Shown piece by piece: positions 4,714-5,125 of a DNA stretch of 5,125 nucleotides; positions within the stretch are counted from its first letter, which is position 1, and the number at the start of each line of letters is the position of its first letter. Source of the stretch: an uncultured Bacillota bacterium (GTDB taxonomy: Bacteria > Bacillota > Dehalobacteriia > UBA4068). The position numbers and the translations under genes were made by a program. The notes under the pieces were generated by a model that saw nothing but the letters and a program-made list of their open reading frames with translations, was not told the origin of the DNA and ran no database searches. The stretch spans positions 1 to 5,125 of the forward strand of contig CAKQQU010000069.1 in the NCBI GenBank assembly GCA_934271085.1, read 5' to 3'.

Positions 4714-5125
4714 TATTTATCCTCCCCAATTACAATAAGCTCGTCCCCGGGAACCAATTTGCCACCATGAAGCACGCGGCAAAAAACACCTTCTCTGGGC
4801 ATTATACAATCCCCCATGGTCTGCTTGATTATGCAGTCATTATGACACTTTTTACCTATCTGGGTCAATTCCAGCACCACCTCGCCTGATGCAAATCTGG
4901 TGCCGATGGGCAGGTTTTTGAAATCTATATCCGTGACTATAAGATTCTCGCCAAAAGCGCCGTCCTTTACATTAGCGCCTCTGGCGTTAAATTCATCGAT
5001 TTTTTCTTTGTTCAGCAGGCTTACCTGTCTGTGCCATTTGCCTGCATGAGCGTCGTTTTCTATTCCCCAATCTTCTATCAGGACAGCGCTGTCCACATTA
5101 TGCTTGGGAGTACCTTTAGCCGGGC
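4713..5125 (-). CDS. MOSC domain-containing protein, 5' end beyond the window
   Basis: MOSC domains are the C-terminal fold of molybdenum cofactor sulfurases. Stand-alone bacterial copies sit in Moco gene clusters and are thought to handle sulfur or bind Moco in the cytosol. Seen here: the family-typical AHAGKWHRQVSLL stretch early in the protein, then GAFGENL, and a C-terminal block with CHNDC and GDCIMPREGVFCRVL, which carries the conserved cysteine region. The frame stays open from the GTG at 5094-5096 to the window edge. It adds residues reading PAKGTPKHN, which fit the expected MOSC N-terminus, so that GTG is internal (a valine) and the true start lies past 5125. About 136 codons are visible; the family usually has about 145-165, so only a few residues are missing. 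The TAA stop shares its last base with the ATG of the downstream MoaB gene, indicating an operon with translational coupling. The exact substrate is unknown. Confidence 0.93.
   Translation of the reverse strand, partial: PAKGTPKHNVDSAVLIEDWGIENDAHAGKWHRQVSLLNKEKIDEFNARGANVKDGAFGENLIVTDIDFKNLPIGTRFASGEVVLELTQIGKKCHNDCIIKQTMGDCIMPREGVFCRVLHGGKLVPGDELIVIGEDK
4721..4727 (-). promoter_or_regulatory. Ribosome binding site of moaB inside the MOSC 3' end
   Basis: The minus strand reads GGGGAGG, then 7 nt, then ATG. The site lies within the last codons of the MOSC gene. Together with the one-base stop/start overlap it indicates coupled translation of the two Moco genes. Confidence 0.75.

Noticed and set aside
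1..5125. CRISPR array, tRNA/rRNA gene, riboswitch or complete insertion sequence
   Set aside because: No regularly spaced repeats, cloverleaf, conserved riboswitch core or transposase with terminal repeats was seen on either strand. In particular, no Moco riboswitch is visible, although its usual place upstream of the operon is outside the window.

Overview
The window looks like chromosomal DNA of a low-to-moderate GC Bacillota, most likely an anaerobic Clostridia-type organism. I infer this from strong AGGAGG-type ribosome binding sites, an S-layer homology (SLH) protein fused to a GH25 muramidase, a compact molybdenum-cofactor gene pair, and a 'KTR' zinc-ribbon peptide of a kind known from Gram-positive conjugative elements. 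Genus and species cannot be read from the sequence. All six well-supported genes are on the minus strand, so transcription runs from right to left.

Right part (about 2448-5125): a MOSC-domain protein, cut by the window edge, overlaps a MogA/MoaB-type molybdopterin adenylyltransferase by one base (TAATG). After 75 bp comes a secreted 512-residue protein with three SLH domains, a beta-rich spacer and a complete GH25 catalytic domain. A textbook intrinsic terminator (9-bp stem, UUCG loop, T-rich tail) follows it at 2448-2483. This reads as housekeeping backbone: cofactor synthesis and cell-wall maintenance, possibly one transcription unit.

Middle (about 2057-2601): a gene-poor stretch. It holds the terminator, a roughly 115-bp piece of balanced composition with no convincing gene, a very AT-rich segment, and the promoter/operator of the next operon. 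The change in composition near 2300 is a plausible junction between backbone and acquired DNA.

Left part (1-2116): a TetR-family repressor, a 62-residue cysteine-rich KTR peptide and a SAM-dependent methyltransferase of the leucine carboxyl methyltransferase (LCM/PPM1) family. TetR and KTR are 1 bp apart and look translationally coupled. The methyltransferase has its own 77-bp leader. A 17-bp sequence at the tetR promoter recurs with 15 of 17 identities, inverted, in the methyltransferase leader, overlapping a -10-like hexamer in both places. This suggests that the TetR protein controls both itself and the methyltransferase. The cassette looks like mobile-element cargo. Its substrate and inducer are unknown, and it is the part of the window most worth following up. 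The leftmost 170 bp may hold part of another coding region that leaves the window.
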